Below are positions 7,988-17,797 of a stretch of DNA of 42,772 nucleotides, piece after piece. Under the pieces are notes generated by a model. That model did no database searches and was not told the DNA's origin. It worked only from the letters and a program-made list of their open reading frames with translations. The position numbers were made by a program, and so were the translations under genes. The stretch comes from Gemmatimonadota bacterium (lineage in GTDB: Bacteria > Gemmatimonadota > Gemmatimonadetes > Longimicrobiales > Longimicrobiaceae): the NCBI GenBank assembly GCA_028287185.1, contig JAQBQD010000132.1:1-42772 (forward strand), in the 5' to 3' direction. The number at the start of each line of letters is the position of its first letter. Positions within the stretch are counted from its first letter, which is position 1.

Positions 7988-9640
7988 CTATTCGCCCGCG
8001 GCGAGGATCCGGAAGCGGGCGGCGAGGGCGTCGAGGGTGGCGGCGGTCTCGGCGGTGTGCTGGCTGGTGGCGGTGAGCTGCTGCATGGCGGCGGCCTGCT
8101 GCTCGGTGGCGGCGGCGGTGCCCTGCGCGCGGTCGCCGGTGCGCTCGGCGATGTCACGGATGCGCAGCATGTCGCCGCGCACGCCGGCCATGCCGTCCGC
8201 CTGGCGCTCCACCTCGCGCGAGAGCTGCTCGATGAATCGGGCGGTCTGGCCCAACCCCGCCACCATCTCGGCCAGCGCCGCGCGCCCGCCCTCGGCGATC
8301 TCGCCCACGCCCGCCAGGCGCCCCGTGCCCGCGCCCAGCCGCGCGCGCACCGCGGCCAATGCCTCGCGCGTGTCCTCCACCACGGCCGACACCTCCGTCG
8401 CGGACGCGGCGGACTGCGCGGCCAGGCCGCGGATCTCGCCGGCCACCACGGCGAAGCCTCGCCCCTGCTCGCCGGCGCGCGCGGCCTCGATGGCGGCGTT
8501 CAGCGCCAGGAGGCGGGTTTGCTCGGCGATGGCCTGGATGGCGGTCACGAAGCCGCTCACGCGCTCGCCTGCGGCCTCCATGCCGCTCACGGCGCCGGCG
8601 AGCTGGCGGTAGTCGTCCTCCACGTCCACCAGCACCTCGCTCGCCCGGCCCACGCGCCGGGCCTGCGCGTCGGCCTCGCCCGCCAGCCGGCGGGCCTGGC
8701 CGGTGGACTCCGCGGCGTCGCGGCGCAGCGCGTGGCCGGCGGAGGCGACGGCTTCCACGGCCGTGACGCCGCCGCCCACCAGGGCGCGGGCCTGGTCCGC
8801 GTCGCGCGCCATCTCCTCCGTCGTGCGTCCGATGCTCTCGCTGGAGGCGGCCACCTGCTGCGCCGTGGCGGCGAGCTGGTCGCTGAGCGAGGCCAGCGTC
8901 TGCGCGCGGTCCTGGATCTCTCGCACCATCGCGCTCACGGCCTGCGCCATGGCGTGCAGGCTCACGGACAGGAAGCCGATGTCGTCCAGCTTGCTGCTGG
9001 GGTGCGTGCCGGCGAAGTCGCCGTGCTCCATGAGCGCCACGGCCGAGCGGATGCGGCGCAGCCGGCGGGTGTACGCCACGGGGCCGATGGTGGATACCCA
9101 CGCGCACGACAGCAGCAGCAGGCTCTCGATCAGCACCAGGCGCCAGGTGTCGGCCGGCGCCTGTCCGATCACCCCCAGGCCCATGATGCGCGCGGCGGGA
9201 TACAGGAAGAAGGTGGCGAAGAGCTGCGCCCGCGCCGTGCGGGGCATGCCCAGCGCGTACCCCGAGATCATGAACACGGTGACGGGCATCACCAGGTAGC
9301 CCTGCGCGCCCAGCGCGTACGTGAGCAGGGTGAGCACCAGCGTGTCCACCGCCGACATCGCCCAGAACTGCGTGGGCGTGAAGCGACCGGCGCGGTCCAG
9401 CGCCCACACCGCGGCGTTCGTCACCAGGTTCAGCCCCGCCAGCGCCGCGGCGAAGCCGGTGGAGATGCGCAGCGTGCCCATCCTGCTTCCCGCCACGGCC
9501 AGCGCCACCAGCAGCACGGCCAGGATCCAGCGCTTCTCGATGGCCTGCCGGTGCCGCTCGCGCATCACCAGCACGCGCTCCTGCGCGAAGATCTGCTGGT
9601 AGTCCGTCGCCGCGGGCCTGGCGGGCGCGGCGGATTCCAC
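7988..9640 (-). CDS. Methyl-accepting chemotaxis protein with a six-helix membrane input
   Basis: 550 residues from GTG 9640, chosen because GGAGGGGA lies just upstream. The frame is open further upstream to a TTG at 9829 but is Pro-rich and lacks a ribosome site. Six hydrophobic helices fill residues ~38-195 with only short loops, so there is no periplasmic sensor domain of the classical kind. A HAMP-like stretch follows (~195-245), then a long helical signalling domain whose tip reads [18 protein letters not shown] with [15 protein letters not shown] after it (residues ~370-407). Most receptors have QTNLL at the tip; here Asn is Arg. The tip contacts CheA and CheW. No che gene is nearby. 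Confidence 0.88.
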   Translation of the reverse strand: MESAAPARPAATDYQQIFAQERVLVMRERHRQAIEKRWILAVLLVALAVAGSRMGTLRISTGFAAALAGLNLVTNAAVWALDRAGRFTPTQFWAMSAVDTLVLTLLTYALGAQGYLVMPVTVFMISGYALGMPRTARAQLFATFFLYPAARIMGLGVIGQAPADTWRLVLIESLLLLSCAWVSTIGPVAYTRRLRRIRSAVALMEHGDFAGTHPSSKLDDIGFLSVSLHAMAQAVSAMVREIQDRAQTLASLSDQLAATAQQVAASSESIGRTTEEMARDADQARALVGGGVTAVEAVASAGHALRRDAAESTGQARRLAGEADAQARRVGRASEVLVDVEDDYRQLAGAVSGMEAAGERVSGFVTAIQAIAEQTRLLALNAAIEAARAGEQGRGFAVVAGEIRGLAAQSAASATEVSAVVEDTREALAAVRARLGAGTGRLAGVGEIAEGGRAALAEMVAGLGQTARFIEQLSREVERQADGMAGVRGDMLRIRDIAERTGDRAQGTAAATEQQAAAMQQLTATSQHTAETAATLDALAARFRILAAGE

Positions 9641-9827
9641 GCCGTCCCCTCCGTCGGGCGACGGTCGGTCGTCGGAGGATGGCAGGGGTGCGGCCGGACG
9701 CGGTGGGGGCGGGAGGATGGCGGTGGACACGCTGGGGGCGGGGCTGGGGTGGCCGGCGGCGCGGGTGGATGCGCGCCGGGCGGTGTCGTTATCCGGAGGG
9801 GCGCCGTGAAGCGATGGCGGAAGCGGC

Positions 9828-9857
9828 AATGTCGGGCGGCAACCGAAGCGTTGTCAA
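9828..9857 (-). promoter_or_regulatory. Candidate promoter upstream of the chemoreceptor
   Basis: On the minus strand, TTGACA (9852-9857) with a poor -10 (GACATT, 9828-9833) at 18-base spacing, about 190 nt before GTG 9640. The -35 is perfect; the -10 matches three of six positions. It lies between the decarboxylase end and the receptor, where a promoter would be needed. Confidence 0.35.
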
Positions 9858-9882
9858 GCGGATGCGCGGGCCGCGCCTCCGG

Positions 9883-9902
9883 GCCCCCGGCGGACCGGGG
9901 GC
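9883..9902 (-). terminator. Short GC hairpin after the decarboxylase
   Basis: GCCCCCGG (9883-9890) pairs with CCGGGGGC (9895-9902) around a 4-base loop, 15 nt beyond the decarboxylase stop on the minus strand. There is no T tract, so termination here is only plausible. Confidence 0.4.
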
Positions 9903-9916
9903 GGGCTGGACGCGCG

Positions 9917-11383
9917 TCAGCCGACGGAGGCCGCCGCGTCGCGGAGGATCCGCCAGGCGCGGGCGATGGTGCGCGCGTCCGTGCGCAGGTTGCCGATGGC
10001 CAGCCGCAGGGCGAAGCGGCCGTGCACGCGGGTGTGCGAGACGAAGATCTCGCCCGTGGCGTTGACGGCATCCATCAGCCGCTCGTTGTGCGCGTCCAGC
10101 GCATCGTCCGCCATCCCGGACGGGCGGTGGCGGTAGAGGACGAGGCTGAACGGCGCGGGCGCCATGCGCTCCCACGCGGGGTCCGCGTCGATCCACGCGG
10201 CGAAGTCGCGGGCCAGGCGCAGGTGCTCGCGGATGCGCTCCGCGAAGCCCTGGGCACCGAAGTAGCGCAGCGTCATCCACAGCTTCAGCGCGCGGAACCG
10301 CTTGCCCAGCGCGGGCCCGAAGTCCATCAGGTTGGTCACGCCCGCGCCCTCGGACGTCACCAGGTACGCCGGCAGCAGGGCGAAGGCGCGGCGGATGGCC
10401 TGGGGGTCGCGGGCGTACAGCGCGGACAGGTCCATCGGCACGAAGAGCCACTTGTGCGGGTTCACCACCAGCGAGTCGGCCCGCTCGCACCCCTCCATCA
10501 CCCAGCGCATCTCGGGGACGACGGCCGCCGCGCCGCCGTACGCCGCGTCCACGTGCAGCCACAGCCCGTGCCGCTCGCACACGTCCGCGATGGCGGGCAC
10601 GGGGTCGATGCTGGTGGTGGAGGTGGTGCCCACGGTGGCGACCACGCAGAAGGGCTTCACACCCGCGGCGAGGTCCTCCACGATGGCCCTCTCCAGCGCC
10701 GCGGGGTCCATGCGGAACTCCGCGTCCGTCTCCACCGTCCGCGTGCCCGCGCGTCCGATGCCCGCCACGATGCCGGCGCGCTCCACGGACGAATGCGCCT
10801 CGCGCGAGCAGTACAGGCGCAGGCGCGGAAGGTCGCGGCCGCTCATCCCCTGGTCGCGGATGTCCAGCCCCACGCGCTCGCGCGCGGCGCAGACGGCGAC
10901 CAGGGTGCTGATGGACGCGGTGTCCTGGATGGTGCCGTGGAAGCCGGCGGGAAGGCCCATCATCTGCCGCAGCCAGTCCAGCGCGCGCTCCTCCAGCTCC
11001 GTGGCCGAGGGGCCCGTGCGCCAGAGCATGGCGTTGTTGTTGAGCGCCGCCGTCAGCATCTCTCCCAGGATGGCGGGTCCGGACGCGGTGTTGGCGAAGT
11101 AGGCCAGGAAGCCGGGGTGGTTCCACTGCGTGAGCCCCGGCACGATGACGTCGCCGAAGTCGCGGAGGATGGCGTCCATCCCCTCGCCGTGCTCGGGAGG
11201 GGACGCGGGCAGCCGCGCGGAGGTGTCCCCCGGGCGCACGTCGGGCAGCACGCGGTGGCGCTCGGGATGGGCGATGAACTCCGCGATCCAGTCCACCACC
11301 TGGTGCCCGTAGCGGCGGAACTCTTCGGGGTCCATGTCCGGCCCGGAATGGGGCGCAGAGGTCGTGGTTTCGTCCGTGCTCAC
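9917..11383 (-). CDS. PLP-dependent group II amino-acid decarboxylase (aromatic-L-amino-acid decarboxylase-like)
   Basis: 488 residues. The PLP lysine is K311 in NPHKWLF, and the cofactor-binding HVDAAYGG segment lies about 40 residues before it. HPGFLAYF near residue 90 and the GTIQDTAS block near 150 are typical of aromatic-L-amino-acid (tryptophan/tyrosine/DOPA) decarboxylases. The expected reaction is an aromatic amino acid to its amine plus CO2; the exact substrate is not visible. The start is GTG 11383 with AGGAAG 5 nt upstream, although the frame is open to 11542. The gene stands alone, with no transporter or amine oxidase next to it. Confidence 0.83.
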   Translation of the reverse strand: MSTDETTTSAPHSGPDMDPEEFRRYGHQVVDWIAEFIAHPERHRVLPDVRPGDTSARLPASPPEHGEGMDAILRDFGDVIVPGLTQWNHPGFLAYFANTASGPAILGEMLTAALNNNAMLWRTGPSATELEERALDWLRQMMGLPAGFHGTIQDTASISTLVAVCAARERVGLDIRDQGMSGRDLPRLRLYCSREAHSSVERAGIVAGIGRAGTRTVETDAEFRMDPAALERAIVEDLAAGVKPFCVVATVGTTSTTSIDPVPAIADVCERHGLWLHVDAAYGGAAAVVPEMRWVMEGCERADSLVVNPHKWLFVPMDLSALYARDPQAIRRAFALLPAYLVTSEGAGVTNLMDFGPALGKRFRALKLWMTLRYFGAQGFAERIREHLRLARDFAAWIDADPAWERMAPAPFSLVLYRHRPSGMADDALDAHNERLMDAVNATGEIFVSHTRVHGRFALRLAIGNLRTDARTIARAWRILRDAAASVG

Positions 11384-11749
11384 GTCACTTCCTGTGGTCT
11401 TTCGATTGAGGTCGGCCGTCCGAATTCCGCGCTCCGTCGCGCCCTTCGGCTCCGCCACGAAGGAGGCCGCCCGGCACCTCCCATCAGCCCGCGCAGCTTC
11501 CGGCCGAGATCGGCGTGCGCGAACGCCGGCGGCGCGGCGCACGTTCTTGCATGGGGATGAATGCGCGGCGCGATCCGCTGGACATCCTCACATCGCCGCG
11601 CGCGATGAACGCCCGCGTTTCCACCGGCCCGCGCGGCGTGTAAGTTACGCGCGCGCCCGCGGCGGCGCATCCAGGGCCCGCGCATCCGCCGATCCTCGCC
11701 GGCCGGCTTCCCGATCGCGGGACCCGCCGAAACCCACAGATCCCGTCCG
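11384..11749. other. Divergent regulatory spacer between the decarboxylase and psuG
   Basis: 366 bases between divergently oriented genes, so it should hold promoters in both directions. The only candidate I can point to is the weak one before psuG, listed separately. No gene is supported. Confidence 0.55.
11618..11646 (+). promoter_or_regulatory. Weak candidate promoter for psuG
   Basis: TTTCCA (11618-11623) and TAAGTT (11641-11646) with a 17-base spacer, about 100 nt before the psuG ATG. The matches are four of six and three of six, so this is only suggestive. Confidence 0.25.
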
Positions 11750-12652
<903 letters not shown>

Positions 12653-12757
12653 CCCCGCAATCCGCTCAGAGTTCGCGAGCCGTGCGCGACGTTCGAGCAT
12701 CCCCGGAGAACGCGTCTGGCCGGAGGATCGGATGACCCACCGCGTCCACCGCCCCGG

Positions 12758-13357
12758 ATGACCCCCCCGCCGCCGGACAAGGACGCCGCCCGCCGCGAGG
12801 CCCGCGTCCGCCTGCGCGCCCTGGACGCGTCCGCCCGCGCGGACGCCTCCGCCGCCATCGGGCGCGCCGTGTGGACGCTGCCGGAGGTGGCCGCCGCCCG
12901 CACGCTGCTGCTGTTCGCGTCGCTGCCCGGCGAGGTGGAGACGGCGGAGATCGCGGCCGAGGCCGTGGGGCGCGGCATCGTGGTCACCTATCCCCGCTGC
13001 CTGCCCGAGACGCGCGAGCTGGCGCTGCACGCCGTCGCCGCGCCGGGCGAGCTGGTACCCGGCGCATACGGCATCCGCGAGCCTGACGCCCTCGTCTGTC
13101 CGCTGGTCTCCGCGGCGGAGGTGGATGTGGTGCTGGTGCCGGGGCTGGCCTGGGACCGCGCGGGCCGTCGGCTGGGGCGCGGCGCGGGATACTACGACCG
13201 CCTGTTCGCGCTCCCCGCCTTCCGCGCCTTCCGCTGCGGCCTCTTCTTCGCCGCGCAGGAGCTGCATGAGGTGCCGGTGGATGCGTGGGACGTGGCGATG
13301 GATGCGGTGGTGACGGAGCGGGAGGTTTGGCGGCGGGCAGTGCCAGCGGGCGGCTGA
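12758..13357 (+). CDS. 5-formyltetrahydrofolate cyclo-ligase
   Basis: 199 residues, usual for the family. A basic N-terminal helix region is followed by the substrate/ATP-binding elements: LLLFASLPGEVET (~48-60), YPRCLPETRELALH (~76-89) and the C-terminal VPGLAWDRAGRRLGRGAGYYDR signature (~128-149). The enzyme uses ATP to convert 5-formyl-THF to 5,10-methenyl-THF in folate one-carbon metabolism. It lies 105 nt after psuG and may share its transcript. Downstream, AGCCTCC/GGAGGCT (13380-13397) forms a small hairpin before the bidirectional terminator at 13491. Confidence 0.9.
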   Translation: MTPPPPDKDAARREARVRLRALDASARADASAAIGRAVWTLPEVAAARTLLLFASLPGEVETAEIAAEAVGRGIVVTYPRCLPETRELALHAVAAPGELVPGAYGIREPDALVCPLVSAAEVDVVLVPGLAWDRAGRRLGRGAGYYDRLFALPAFRAFRCGLFFAAQELHEVPVDAWDVAMDAVVTEREVWRRAVPAGG

Positions 13358-13490
13358 AGCCGCGGCAACAACCGCACAAAGCCTCCCTTCGGAGGCTGCT
13401 CCGCGCCGAAGCTGGCATCCCTGTGAAAGGCCAACCATGAAATACCCCCCGCGCCCGTTTGGAGATGGGGGCCGGGGGTGAGGGCCGAAC

Positions 13491-13522
13491 GCCCTCCGCG
13501 ACAGAGCGGTCGCGGAGGGCGC
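13491..13522. terminator. Bidirectional terminator between convergent genes
   Basis: A 13-bp perfect stem (13491-13503 with 13510-13522) with a 6-base loop, followed on the plus strand by CTTCGATTTGTT. It sits between the cyclo-ligase (plus) and the lipoprotein ending at 13565 (minus) and can serve both. Confidence 0.75.
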
Positions 13523-13564
13523 TTCGATTTGTTCTCGGACGGTCGCTCAGATTGCCGATCGGCC

Positions 13565-14566
13565 TTACCGCGCCGCGGGCTTGCCGCAGGCGGCGCCCTG
13601 CCACACGCGGCCCCAGCGGCCGCCCCGGTCGGGGGAGACGGCCTCGTACCAGCTCTGCGACGGGCCGTAGACCTGCACCAGCACGTCGGTTCCGCCGCGG
13701 CCGTTCCAGTTCAGGTAGTCGACCACCCGCGGCGCGGCCTTCGGCTCGCGGCGGTAGTCGTGCATCTCCACGTAGAACGGCGTGTAGCCGTTGCGCGATT
13801 CGTAGCTGGCCAGGTAGAAGACGCTCCAGCCCTCGGGCTCCGCGGGGCTCACGGAGAGCTGGTCGCCCACCAGGTAGGTGGCGGCCATCTCGGGGGTGGC
13901 GGCGGCGCCCACCTCGATGGCCTGCAGGTCGCGCCTGGCGCCGGGCCACGAGCGGGGGCGAGGCAGGCCGTTCTGGAGCACCAGCCGCTCGGCCACGATG
14001 CTGGCGAAGGTGTTGATGCTTCCCGTGATCTGCGGCGGCGCGTAGTCGCCCTTCACGTCCGGTGCCAGGCCCTTGCGGAAGGCCAGGAACTCGCCGGCGT
14101 CGGCCGCAGCGGCCACCGTGGTCGCCGTGCCCGTCGCGGTGGGGACGCCGCACGCCGTGACGGGACCGTCGCCGCCCACCGTCAGCGTGCCCACGGGGGC
14201 GCCGCGCCGGTAGAGCTGGAACTCGCCGCGCCCGAACACCGCCTCGCGGAAGCGCGACTCGTACGCCGCCGGCGCCACGCCCGATGGGCGGCGGATGGTG
14301 CGCAGCGAGTCGCCCGACAGCTCGGCCACGGGGATCACCTGCATGCCCCCACCGGCGCCCTTCACCACGTGGAAGAGCACCGTGCCGGCGGGCAGGCCGA
14401 TGTCGGCGTAGGTCTGCGCGTCCGGCTTCGGAGGCTCGGAGCCCACGGGCGGCGGCGGGGGCACGAGCTGCACCTCCGCGCCGCCCCAGCGCACGTTGTC
14501 GCAGGCCGCCAGAGCGGTTAGAATCAGGAGCGGCGCACGGCGAAGGACGCGGTCGATGCTGCGCAT
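13565..14566 (-). CDS. Predicted lipoprotein of unknown function
   Basis: 333 residues. The N-terminus MRSIDRVLRRAPLLILTALAAC is a lipoprotein signal with lipobox LAAC (Cys 22). A Pro-rich linker (VPPPPPVG) follows. The rest looks mostly beta-structured, with many Gly, Tyr and Trp residues near the C-terminus (SQSWYEAVSPDRGGRWGRVW). No family was recognised and no catalytic motif is visible. ATG 14566 was chosen because it starts the signal peptide; the frame is open well beyond it. It is divergent from the flavin reductase gene, with 160 nt between the starts. Confidence 0.65.
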   Translation of the reverse strand: MRSIDRVLRRAPLLILTALAACDNVRWGGAEVQLVPPPPPVGSEPPKPDAQTYADIGLPAGTVLFHVVKGAGGGMQVIPVAELSGDSLRTIRRPSGVAPAAYESRFREAVFGRGEFQLYRRGAPVGTLTVGGDGPVTACGVPTATGTATTVAAAADAGEFLAFRKGLAPDVKGDYAPPQITGSINTFASIVAERLVLQNGLPRPRSWPGARRDLQAIEVGAAATPEMAATYLVGDQLSVSPAEPEGWSVFYLASYESRNGYTPFYVEMHDYRREPKAAPRVVDYLNWNGRGGTDVLVQVYGPSQSWYEAVSPDRGGRWGRVWQGAACGKPAAR

Positions 14567-14726
14567 GTACGGATGTCGGGTGCTCTGGTTCGGGCCGGCC
14601 GCATCGACCGGCCCGGCGTGTTTCTGGGGACCGCAGCGCCCCCGTGGCCCGCGGGCCCAGCAAGGAGCCGGCCACGGCGCCGCCCCTTGCGCCTGGAAGC
14701 TAAGGAATCCCCTGGTACTCTGCCAG

Positions 14727-15200
14727 ATGATCGAGGACACCGAGTTTCGCCGGGTGATGGGCCACTTCGCCACCGGCGTGTCGGTGGTCACCACGCTGCG
14801 CGCGGACGGGCATCCCACCGGCCTCACGCTCAGCGCCCTCGCATCGGTCTCCATCAGTCCCACGATGCTGCTGGTGTGCCTGGACCGCGCCTCCGAGACG
14901 CACCGCGCCATCGCCCGGTTCGGCGCCTTCGCGGTCAACGTGCTGGCGGAAGGCACGGGCGAGGCGCTGGCCCGGCGGTTCGCCGCCAAGAGCGACAAGT
15001 TCACCGGCGTTGCCTTCCGCTCCGAGGCCACCGGCGCGCCCGTGCTGGATGACGCGCTGGCCTGGATGGACTGCCGCGTGGTGCAGGCGCTGCCCGGCGG
15101 CGACCACACCATCTACATGGGCGAGGTGGTGGCCGGCGACGCGTGTCCCGGCACGCCGCTCGTCTACTACCGCGGGGGATACGGACGCCTTGCACCCTGA
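14727..15200 (+). CDS. Flavin reductase-like FMN-binding split-barrel protein
   Basis: 157 residues, matching the flavin reductase (HpaC/ActVB-type) domain in full: FRRVMGHFATGVSVVTT (~8-24), the GLTLSALASVSISPTMLLVCL flavin-binding stretch (~31-51), FAVNVL (~69-74), and the C-terminal GDHTIYMGEVV (~125-135) with PLVYYRGGYG. These proteins reduce FMN or FAD with NAD(P)H for a partner monooxygenase, or act on their own. No monooxygenase is adjacent. The ATG at 14727 opens the conserved N-terminus. The stop overlaps the next gene's TTG start by 11 bases. Confidence 0.85.
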   Translation: MIEDTEFRRVMGHFATGVSVVTTLRADGHPTGLTLSALASVSISPTMLLVCLDRASETHRAIARFGAFAVNVLAEGTGEALARRFAAKSDKFTGVAFRSEATGAPVLDDALAWMDCRVVQALPGGDHTIYMGEVVAGDACPGTPLVYYRGGYGRLAP

Positions 15201-16857
15201 TCGCCCGAAGCCCCGCTTCGCCGCCCTCCGCGCCGCGCTCGTGGGCCTTGCGCTGGGGGTGGACCTGTTCGCCGCCGGCAGCCTGCTTCTGGCCGCAGGC
15301 GCAGGCTCCACGTCCGCCGCCGCGGGGCTGGCCGCCACCTTCCTGGTGTCGCTCGCCGCCGGCGGGTGGGCCGGGGCGCCCGGCGCGCGCACGGGCACGC
15401 CCGTCTGGCGCTGGCTGATCGCCGCAGTCTCCCTGGGCGTGGCGGCGGCGTTCGGCACCGCGTGGGGCGTGGACGGGGCCGCCGGGCACACCGCGCCGGC
15501 CCGCGCGCTGGGGCTGCTGGTGATGGTGGGCGTGCCCGCGTACGCGCTCGGGATGCTCGTACCAGCCCTCGCCGCGTGGGAGCAGCGCGCGGACGAGGGC
15601 GACGATCGCCTTCCGGACGATGGGGACGACTCCGGCTTCGGCGTGGCCGGCTCGCTGGCGCTGCGGCTCGTCCTGGGGCTGGCCGCGGGGTCTGCGCTCT
15701 GCGGGCTGGTGCTGGTGCCCCGCTTCCCTCCCGGGCCGGTCCTCGCCGTCGTGGCGGTGCTGGTCAGCCTGCCCTTCTACTTCCCGCGCGGCGAGGAGGA
15801 GGGGGCGGGCGAGACCACGCTGTTCGAGACGGAGACGGCGTTCGGCAGCATCCGCGTGGCCGAGATCGCCTTTGCCGCCAAGCGCCATCCCGAGCGCCGC
15901 CTGTACCTGAACGACGAGATCGAGTCCGGCGAGCTGGTGCGCACCGGGGCGCCCACCTTCGGCTACATCGCGGCGGCGGAGAAGTGGCTGGGCGAGGTGG
16001 CCCGGCGGGGCGACGCCTTCCTGTTCCTGGGCGGCGGCGCCTACACCCTGCCGCGCCGCATCGCCGAGCGCGACGAGACGGCACGCATCGCGGTGGTGGA
16101 GCTGGACCCCGCCGTGACGCGCGCCGCCTACCGCTGGTTCGGCCTGCGCACCGAGCACCGCGTGGCCTCGCTGCACGGCGACGCCCGCAGCGTGGCCCAG
16201 GCGCTGCCCCCGGAGTCGTTCGACCGCGTGTTCGTGGACGTGTACGACGGCAGCGAGTCCATGCCCTACTCGCTGGTCACGCGCGAGGCGTGGGAGTGCG
16301 TCCGCCGCCTGCTGCGTCCCGGCGGCACCGTGCTGGTGAACGTGATCGGCGTCGCCGACGGAGAGGGCGACCTGCGCTTCTGGTCCACCGTCCGCACCTT
16401 CGCGGAGGTGTTCGCCGACGCGCGGCTGTACGCGCACCTGTCGCGCGACTACCCCGATCGCCAGAATTTCCTGCTCGCCGCCGGCATCGACGCGCTGCCC
16501 CGCCTTCCCACCCGCGCCGGCCTCTTCGATCCCTGGCCCCGCCCCGAGTGGCCCGCCCTGCACGACGTCGTCACCTTCCGCGACTCCACCCTCGTCGCCA
16601 TCTCCGACGACGCCCACGACGCCGGCCTCGAAGCCGCCGGGCTGGACGATGACGCCCTCGACGAAGACGACTCGATCGATGACGACGACGGGTTCGACGA
16701 TGACGATTCGGTCGATGGGGACGGGCGGTTCGCGGACGACGACCGTGTCCACGACGATCCACGCGCACCGTCCGATCACACGGCTCCGCGCATCCAGCAT
16801 CCCGTCTCGAGCGATGAAGCCCCGCGCGACCACCACGGTAGGGCCGGCGCGGACTGA
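15190..16857 (+). CDS. Membrane-fused spermidine-synthase-like protein with an Asp-rich tail
   Basis: 555 residues from TTG 15190, which has GGGGGA upstream; GTG 15241 is an alternative that would trim the basic N-terminus. Residues ~1-205 contain six or seven hydrophobic helices. A soluble spermidine-synthase-like domain follows, with FGSIRVAEI (~218-226), LYLNDEIESG (~238-247), the nucleotide-binding FLGGGAYTLPRR (~278-289), VVELDPAV (~300-307) and FDRVFVDVYDG (~345-355). Soluble SpeE makes spermidine from putrescine and decarboxylated SAM; in membrane-fused versions the activity is often uncertain. The last ~75 residues are low-complexity and dominated by Asp (DDDALDEDD, IDDDDGFDDDD), coded by GAYGAC-type tandem DNA. 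Confidence 0.75.
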   Translation: MHPDRPKPRFAALRAALVGLALGVDLFAAGSLLLAAGAGSTSAAAGLAATFLVSLAAGGWAGAPGARTGTPVWRWLIAAVSLGVAAAFGTAWGVDGAAGHTAPARALGLLVMVGVPAYALGMLVPALAAWEQRADEGDDRLPDDGDDSGFGVAGSLALRLVLGLAAGSALCGLVLVPRFPPGPVLAVVAVLVSLPFYFPRGEEEGAGETTLFETETAFGSIRVAEIAFAAKRHPERRLYLNDEIESGELVRTGAPTFGYIAAAEKWLGEVARRGDAFLFLGGGAYTLPRRIAERDETARIAVVELDPAVTRAAYRWFGLRTEHRVASLHGDARSVAQALPPESFDRVFVDVYDGSESMPYSLVTREAWECVRRLLRPGGTVLVNVIGVADGEGDLRFWSTVRTFAEVFADARLYAHLSRDYPDRQNFLLAAGIDALPRLPTRAGLFDPWPRPEWPALHDVVTFRDSTLVAISDDAHDAGLEAAGLDDDALDEDDSIDDDDGFDDDDSVDGDGRFADDDRVHDDPRAPSDHTAPRIQHPVSSDEAPRDHHGRAGAD

Positions 16858-17163
16858 TCTCCCTCCGCTCGACCTACCGGAGCGCCTGCGTCCTGCGGAT
16901 GGCATCGATCGGCGAATTCAGGCGGCGGGCGTCGTCGATCGTGACGCAGGGCCATCACGAATCGCCGAGGTCGTATGCGGCGGCGGGCAGCTTCCCGTCC
17001 GAAGCCCCCGGCTGGCACTACAATCGCACCTTCGCGGGTTTGTAGGAGCATTCGCGGAAGCACGATCCCGCGCAGAACATCTGCCGTACTTGCCCTCTCC
17101 CGCTCGCGGAAGAGGGTGGCCGCGCTGGAGCGGCCGGGTGAGGGCCCCTTCCCGTGAATCCCC
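16858..17163. other. Intergenic spacer ending in a family B repeat
   Basis: 306 bases between convergent genes. The right-hand quarter is repeat B copy 2. The rest shows no gene and no clear intrinsic terminator. Confidence 0.55.
17083..17159 (+). repeat. Dispersed repeat family B, copy 2
   Basis: GCCGTACTTGCCCTCTCCCG... with a CCCTCTCCCGC/GCGGAAGAGGG-like hairpin, a second hairpin GGCCGC-GCTGGA-GCGGCC, then GGGTGAGGGC and GTGAATC. The same order and spacing are found at 1962-2043. It ends 4 bases before the stop codon of the DUF486 gene, so it may act as its terminator. Confidence 0.8.
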
Positions 17164-17505
17164 CTACTTCCGGTAGGTGATCAGCACCGTCGCCACCGCC
17201 AGCAGGCCGAACCCCAGCATCTGCGTGGCCGCCAGGCGCTCGCCCAGCACGAAGCGCGACACGCAGGCCACGCACACCACGCCGAACCCCAGGTGCAGCG
17301 AGGCCATCTGCGCGCCGCTGTAGGTGCCGTATCCGTAGCGCGTGGCGAACACGTTCAGCACGTACTCCGGCAGCACCAGCAGCCAGCTCAGCGCCAGCGC
17401 GGCCATGAAGCTCAGGCTGCCCCGGAAGCGCAGGTGGCCCAGCCAGGCCAGCGACATGAGCGCGCTGGAGAAGAACATGAACACAGGGACGAGCACTCCC
17501 TTCAT
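17164..17505 (-). CDS. DUF486 family (DMT-superfamily-like) membrane protein
   Basis: 113 residues, essentially all membrane: four hydrophobic helices at about 4-22, 30-49, 62-84 and 92-110. The LSWLLVLPEYVLNVFATRYGYGTYSGAQ segment in the middle is typical of DUF486 proteins, which are short relatives of the drug/metabolite transporter superfamily. The substrate is unknown. The start is ATG 17505. A possible -10 (TATATA, minus strand near 17720-17725) lies ~220 nt upstream, but I could not pair it with a -35. Confidence 0.8.
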   Translation of the reverse strand: MKGVLVPVFMFFSSALMSLAWLGHLRFRGSLSFMAALALSWLLVLPEYVLNVFATRYGYGTYSGAQMASLHLGFGVVCVACVSRFVLGERLAATQMLGFGLLAVATVLITYRK

Positions 17506-17797
17506 CGCGGCTTCTCCCGTGGCCGCGCAGAGGCGGGCGCATGAGTACGGGCGCCGCGGCGGGAATCGTCCCGCCGCGGCGCCCTCGTTCGGATCCCGTC
17601 AGAGCGTGTGCCTTGCCACCGTCGTCCGGTTCCGCGGGGTCGCATGCCGAGCCGGGGAGAAGCATCCTCCGCGCATCCGCTCGACCCAGCCCCGGCGCAC
17701 GCAAGGCGCCACCGGCACCTATATACATGCGTAGCGAGCCCCCGGCCAGCATCTCGTGGTCGGCGGCTCGCTCGGAACAGCACGGTGGGCGAATCCG

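Noticed and set aside
9641..9829. Starting the chemoreceptor at TTG 9829
   Set aside because: The additional N-terminus is Pro/Ser-rich and unlike receptors, and GTG 9640 has GGAGGGGA just upstream.
11384..11542. Extending the decarboxylase to the start of its open frame
   Set aside because: The extra 53 residues are Arg/Ala-rich without conservation, and GTG 11383 has a good AGGAAG site that fits the family N-terminus.
6785..11560. A 1591-codon open frame on the plus strand
   Set aside because: It runs antisense across the kinase-like, chemoreceptor and decarboxylase genes, which have clear motifs and starts. Long antisense frames are expected at this GC content because stop codons are rare.
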